Below are positions 31,323 through 33,962 of a DNA stretch of 33,962 nucleotides, piece after piece (the first letter of the stretch is position 1; each line of letters opens with the position of its first letter). Under the pieces are notes generated by a model. That model saw only the letters and a program-made list of their open reading frames with translations, was not told where the DNA came from and did not search any database. The position numbers were made by a program, and so were the translations under genes. Source of the DNA: Anaerolineae bacterium (GTDB lineage: Bacteria > Chloroflexota > Anaerolineae > UBA3071); NCBI GenBank assembly GCA_029907105.1, contig JARYMM010000038.1, positions 1 through 33,962 of the forward strand. The letters are read 5' to 3'.

Positions 31323-33851
31323 TCATCCTCTCAACACCGCCCCCAGCTCCTTCTCCAGCCGCTGCACGATGCGCTGCCGCAGGCCGGCCACCTCGGCGTC
31401 CTGCAATGTCTTCGTGTCCGACTGGAAGGTGAGGGCATAGGCCATGCTCTTCTTGCCCGCCGGCACCGGCGCCCCGCGGTAGACGTCGAACAGCTTCACC
31501 TCCCGCAGCAGCCGGCCTCCGGCGGCGCGGATGGCCTGCGTCATCTGTTCGGCGGTCACCGTCTCGTCCACGACCAGGGCGATGTCCTCATAGACCGGCG
31601 GGTGGATGGAGAGGGAGGCCATCGGGCGCACCGCGCCCCAGCCCGCCAGCAGCCTGTCCAGGTCGAACTCCAGGGCGCAGACGGGCTGCGGAGGCAGGTC
31701 GAAGCCCTCCCGCACCCGCGGGTGCAGTTCGCCCATCAGACCGATGACCTCGTCGCCCACGCTGACCCGGGCGCAGCGGCCTGGGTGGAAGGTCGGGTGC
31801 TCGTCCCTCTCGAATCTGCCCTCCAGCCCCAGCCCATCGAGCAATGCCTCCACCACGCCCTTGAGGTCGTAGAAGCCCATCAGCGTGCGGTCCTGCCCCG
31901 CCAGCCAGGAGCGCTCCTCCCGCGGGCCGGTCATCACCACGCCCAGCCGGCGTGGCTCGGCGGGCAGCGTCTGTCCTTCCACCGGCAGGTAGACGGCGCC
32001 GATCTCGAAGATGGCCACGCGGTCGAGGAAGCGCAGGTTGCTGCGCACGGTGTGCAGCAGGCCGGGGAGCAACGTCTGCCGCAAGGTCGCCCGCTGGGCG
32101 GACAGCGGGTTGCGCAGGTGCAGGTAGCCGGCGGGATCGGGCGGCGGGCCTTGCGGCCGCAGCCTGCCCTCATCCTCCAGGCTCAGGAGCGAGTAGGTGA
32201 TCACCTCGTCCAGGCCACAGCCAATCAGGAGGTCGCGCACCCGCTCGGCCCCCTCCAGGCGGGGGTTGGCCCGCTGCGGCGGCAGCTCGTCGCGCATCAG
32301 CGTCGTCGGGAAGCGATCATAGCCCCAGATGCGGCCGATCTCCTCCACCAGGTCTATGGGCCGGGTGACGTCGAGGCGGTGGGAGGGGACCATCACATTC
32401 CAGGTTTCAGGCTCCCCGCTCTCCATTGAACCTGAAACGTGGAACTTTGAAACCTGAAACTCAAGAGAGGTGAGGATGCGCACCATTTCCTCGGCCGGTA
32501 TCTCGAGGCCCAGGATGCGGGTGGCGTAAGCGGGGTCGAACTCGATGACCCACGGCGGCTGGCGGCCCGGATACAGGTCGCCGATGACCGGGGCGACGGT
32601 TCCGCCGGCCAGCTCGGCCATCAGGTGGGCGGCCCGCGCCGCGGCCTTCACCGTCAGTTCCGGGTCCACCCGCCGCCCGAAGCGCTGGCTGGCGTCGGTG
32701 TTCAACCCCAGCAGGCGAGAGGTGCGGCGGATGTTGAGGAAGTAGAAGTTGGCCGACTCCAGCAACACGTCGGTCGTGGCCGCGGTGACCTCGCTTTCCA
32801 GGCCACCCATGACGCCGGCCACGGCTACCGGCCCCTGCCCATCGGTGATGAGCAGCATCTCCTCGTCGAAGGTGCGCATGATGCCATCGAGGGTGGCCAT
32901 CTGCTCGCCGGCCCGGGCGCGGCGCACGATGATGGCCGGCTTGTCTTCACCCGGCCTGGGCCGCAGGACGTGGTAATCGAAGGCGTGCAGCGGCTGCCCC
33001 AGCTCCAGCATCACGTAGTTGGTGATGTCCACGATGTTGTTGATGGGACGCATCCCGGCGCGGCGCAGCCGCATCTGCATCCAGAAGGGCGAAGAGGCCA
33101 CCTTCACGCCCTGGATGAAGGCCGCCGAGTAGCGCGGGCACAGGTCAGGGTCGGGAATCTCCAGGACCAGGAAGTCGGGCGCGGGGGTCAGCTCCGTCGG
33201 ATGGTGCTCCAGCACCTCCAGCACCTCCCGGCGCAGCGGCAGGTCCAGCAGCGCGGCCACCTCGCGGGCGATGCCAAGGACCGACTGCAGGTGACCGAAG
33301 GGCCCCTTGATGTCGAACTCCAGCACGACGTCGCCCAGGTAGTCGGCCAGGGGCATGCCTACCGGCGCGTCGTCGGGCAGGTAGATGATGTCCTCATGCT
33401 TGTCGGAGAGGCCCAGTTCCTTTTCCGAGCAGACCATGGCCCGTGAGACGACGTCGCGGATTTTGGAGCGCTTCAGCCTCTTGATGCGCGGCGTCTCGGC
33501 GTAGGGGTCCCAGAGCAAAGCACCCTCCATGGCGAAGGCGGCCTTGAGGTGCAGGTCGCTCTGGCCGCGCAGCGGCAGCAGGCTGGGCGGTCCGGAGACG
33601 ACGACCTCCGGCTGCGGGCCGCCGTATTCCACCTCCGCCAGCACCAGGCGGTCGGCGTTGGGATGGGGGTGCACGGCGCGGATCTCGCCGACGACGATTT
33701 TCTCCCGATCCCATTCCAGCTCGGCCCCGGGCAGGCCGATAGTTTCCATGGTCTCCACCTCCAACCCGGCCAGCGTCAGCCGCTCGGCCAGCCCGGCGAT
33801 GGGGACGGGGATGTCCACGTAGTCTTTGAGCCAGGATAGGGGTACTTTCAT
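31323..33851 (-). CDS. pheT: phenylalanyl-tRNA synthetase beta subunit, 842 aa
   Basis: This is the beta chain of the alpha2-beta2 enzyme that charges tRNA-Phe. Domains in order: N-terminal MKVPLSWLKDYVDIPVPIAG, a tRNA-binding EMAP-like domain (KIVVGEIRAVHPHPNADRLV), the B3/B4 editing region (NIVDITNYVMLELGQPLHAF), B5, the catalytic-like core and a C-terminal anticodon-binding FDX-ACB domain (SIHPPVYEDIALVVDETVTA). The ATG at 33851 is chosen because GGAG lies 9 nt upstream; a longer frame to 33926 runs through tandem repeats. Residues 465-484 are an extra palindrome-encoded segment just before VPSHRLDVTRPIDLVEEIGR in the B5 region. pheS is expected beyond the window edge. Confidence 0.96.
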   Translation of the reverse strand: MKVPLSWLKDYVDIPVPIAGLAERLTLAGLEVETMETIGLPGAELEWDREKIVVGEIRAVHPHPNADRLVLAEVEYGGPQPEVVVSGPPSLLPLRGQSDLHLKAAFAMEGALLWDPYAETPRIKRLKRSKIRDVVSRAMVCSEKELGLSDKHEDIIYLPDDAPVGMPLADYLGDVVLEFDIKGPFGHLQSVLGIAREVAALLDLPLRREVLEVLEHHPTELTPAPDFLVLEIPDPDLCPRYSAAFIQGVKVASSPFWMQMRLRRAGMRPINNIVDITNYVMLELGQPLHAFDYHVLRPRPGEDKPAIIVRRARAGEQMATLDGIMRTFDEEMLLITDGQGPVAVAGVMGGLESEVTAATTDVLLESANFYFLNIRRTSRLLGLNTDASQRFGRRVDPELTVKAAARAAHLMAELAGGTVAPVIGDLYPGRQPPWVIEFDPAYATRILGLEIPAEEMVRILTSLEFQVSKFHVSGSMESGEPETWNVMVPSHRLDVTRPIDLVEEIGRIWGYDRFPTTLMRDELPPQRANPRLEGAERVRDLLIGCGLDEVITYSLLSLEDEGRLRPQGPPPDPAGYLHLRNPLSAQRATLRQTLLPGLLHTVRSNLRFLDRVAIFEIGAVYLPVEGQTLPAEPRRLGVVMTGPREERSWLAGQDRTLMGFYDLKGVVEALLDGLGLEGRFERDEHPTFHPGRCARVSVGDEVIGLMGELHPRVREGFDLPPQPVCALEFDLDRLLAGWGAVRPMASLSIHPPVYEDIALVVDETVTAEQMTQAIRAAGGRLLREVKLFDVYRGAPVPAGKKSMAYALTFQSDTKTLQDAEVAGLRQRIVQRLEKELGAVLRG
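32398..32444 (-). repeat. palindromic element in frame within pheT
   Basis: The arms TTCCAGGTTTCAGG (32398-32411) and CCTGAAACGTGGAA (32431-32444) pair over 14 bp with one mismatch around a 19-nt loop. A further TTTCAGGTTTCAAAG word follows to about 32459. The reading frame of pheT is kept throughout. Confidence 0.88.
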
Positions 33852-33887
33852 CGTATGGTCTCCTTTGATAGGCACTGATAAGGCACT

Positions 33888-33962
33888 GGGGCACCGGGGT
33901 ACTGAGGCACCAAGGTGCTGGGGCACCGGGGCACTGAGGCACCAAGGTGCTGGGGCACCGGG
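33888..33962. repeat. 32-bp tandem repeat upstream of pheT (runs off window)
   Basis: Two adjacent 32-bp units (33888-33919 and 33920-33951), identical except for one base, and the start of a third reach the window edge. The unit is GGGGCACC GGGG(T/C)ACTGAGG then CACCAAGGTGCT. CACCAAGGTG within it is itself a palindrome. The array sits 37 bp before the pheT start codon, probably in the pheS-pheT gap. Confidence 0.9.

Noticed and set aside
33888-33962. CRISPR array
   Set aside because: The units are directly adjacent with no spacers and there are no cas genes; it is a plain tandem repeat.

Overview
This is a GC-rich bacterial chromosomal window. It probably comes from the phylum Chloroflexota (an Anaerolineae/Caldilineae-like lineage). 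That assignment is an inference from gene content, from the FLPxxxR-type protein tails, and from the many word-like low-complexity palindromic repeats between and inside genes. There is no rRNA, tRNA, transposase or CRISPR array to fix the taxonomy.

Layout. (1) 1-1623, plus strand: the 3' end of ftsH and an unrecognised two-TM membrane protein. (2) 1705-4626, minus strand: an M20 metallopeptidase and a secreted four-repeat protein. Each has its own promoter, with a strong intrinsic terminator between them. (3) 4984-24070, minus strand: a Wzx/Wzy-type exopolysaccharide locus. In transcription order it holds two DUF2142-type GT-C membrane proteins, a Wzz-like chain-length protein, a MurJ/Wzx-like flippase, an alkaline-phosphatase-superfamily enzyme, a very large fusion (O-antigen polymerase/ligase + FG-GAP/VCBS repeats + ASPIC/UnbV + PHP hydrolase), two GT4 glycosyltransferases, a lipoprotein with its own promoter, and the initiating polyprenyl-phosphate sugar transferase. 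Most junctions overlap by a few bases, which suggests one long operon. (4) 24122-25674: a scar-like zone with a palindromic element, an intact CopG/BrnA-like antitoxin beside a frameshifted BrnT-like toxin, and a Ca2+/H+ antiporter that has lost its second half. (5) 25687-26619, minus strand: a diacylglycerol-kinase-family gene. (6) 26781-30007, plus strand: a near-consensus promoter, a cobalamin riboswitch, a terminator, and the btuF-btuC-btuD-like vitamin B12 importer. (7) 30029-33851, minus strand: pheT followed by an HI0933-family flavoprotein.

Functional reading. The polysaccharide locus has what is needed to start (sugar transferase), extend (GT4s, possibly the GT-C proteins), flip (MurJ/Wzx-like), polymerise (Wzy-like domain) and control chain length (Wzz-like). 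Two hydrolase-type activities (phosphodiesterase superfamily and PHP) lie in the middle and may trim or modify the product. The B12 importer should be switched off when cobalamin is abundant.

The most striking signal is the repeats. Short shuffled-word palindromic or tandem elements occur not only between genes but in frame inside coding sequences: pheT, at least four sites in the 1848-aa fusion, the N-terminus of a DUF2142 protein and the C-terminus of the flippase. One also forms the variable arm of the cobalamin riboswitch as a hairpin with 49-nt arms. One such repeat sits exactly at the joint where a Wzy-like protein is fused to what looks like a former lipoprotein.
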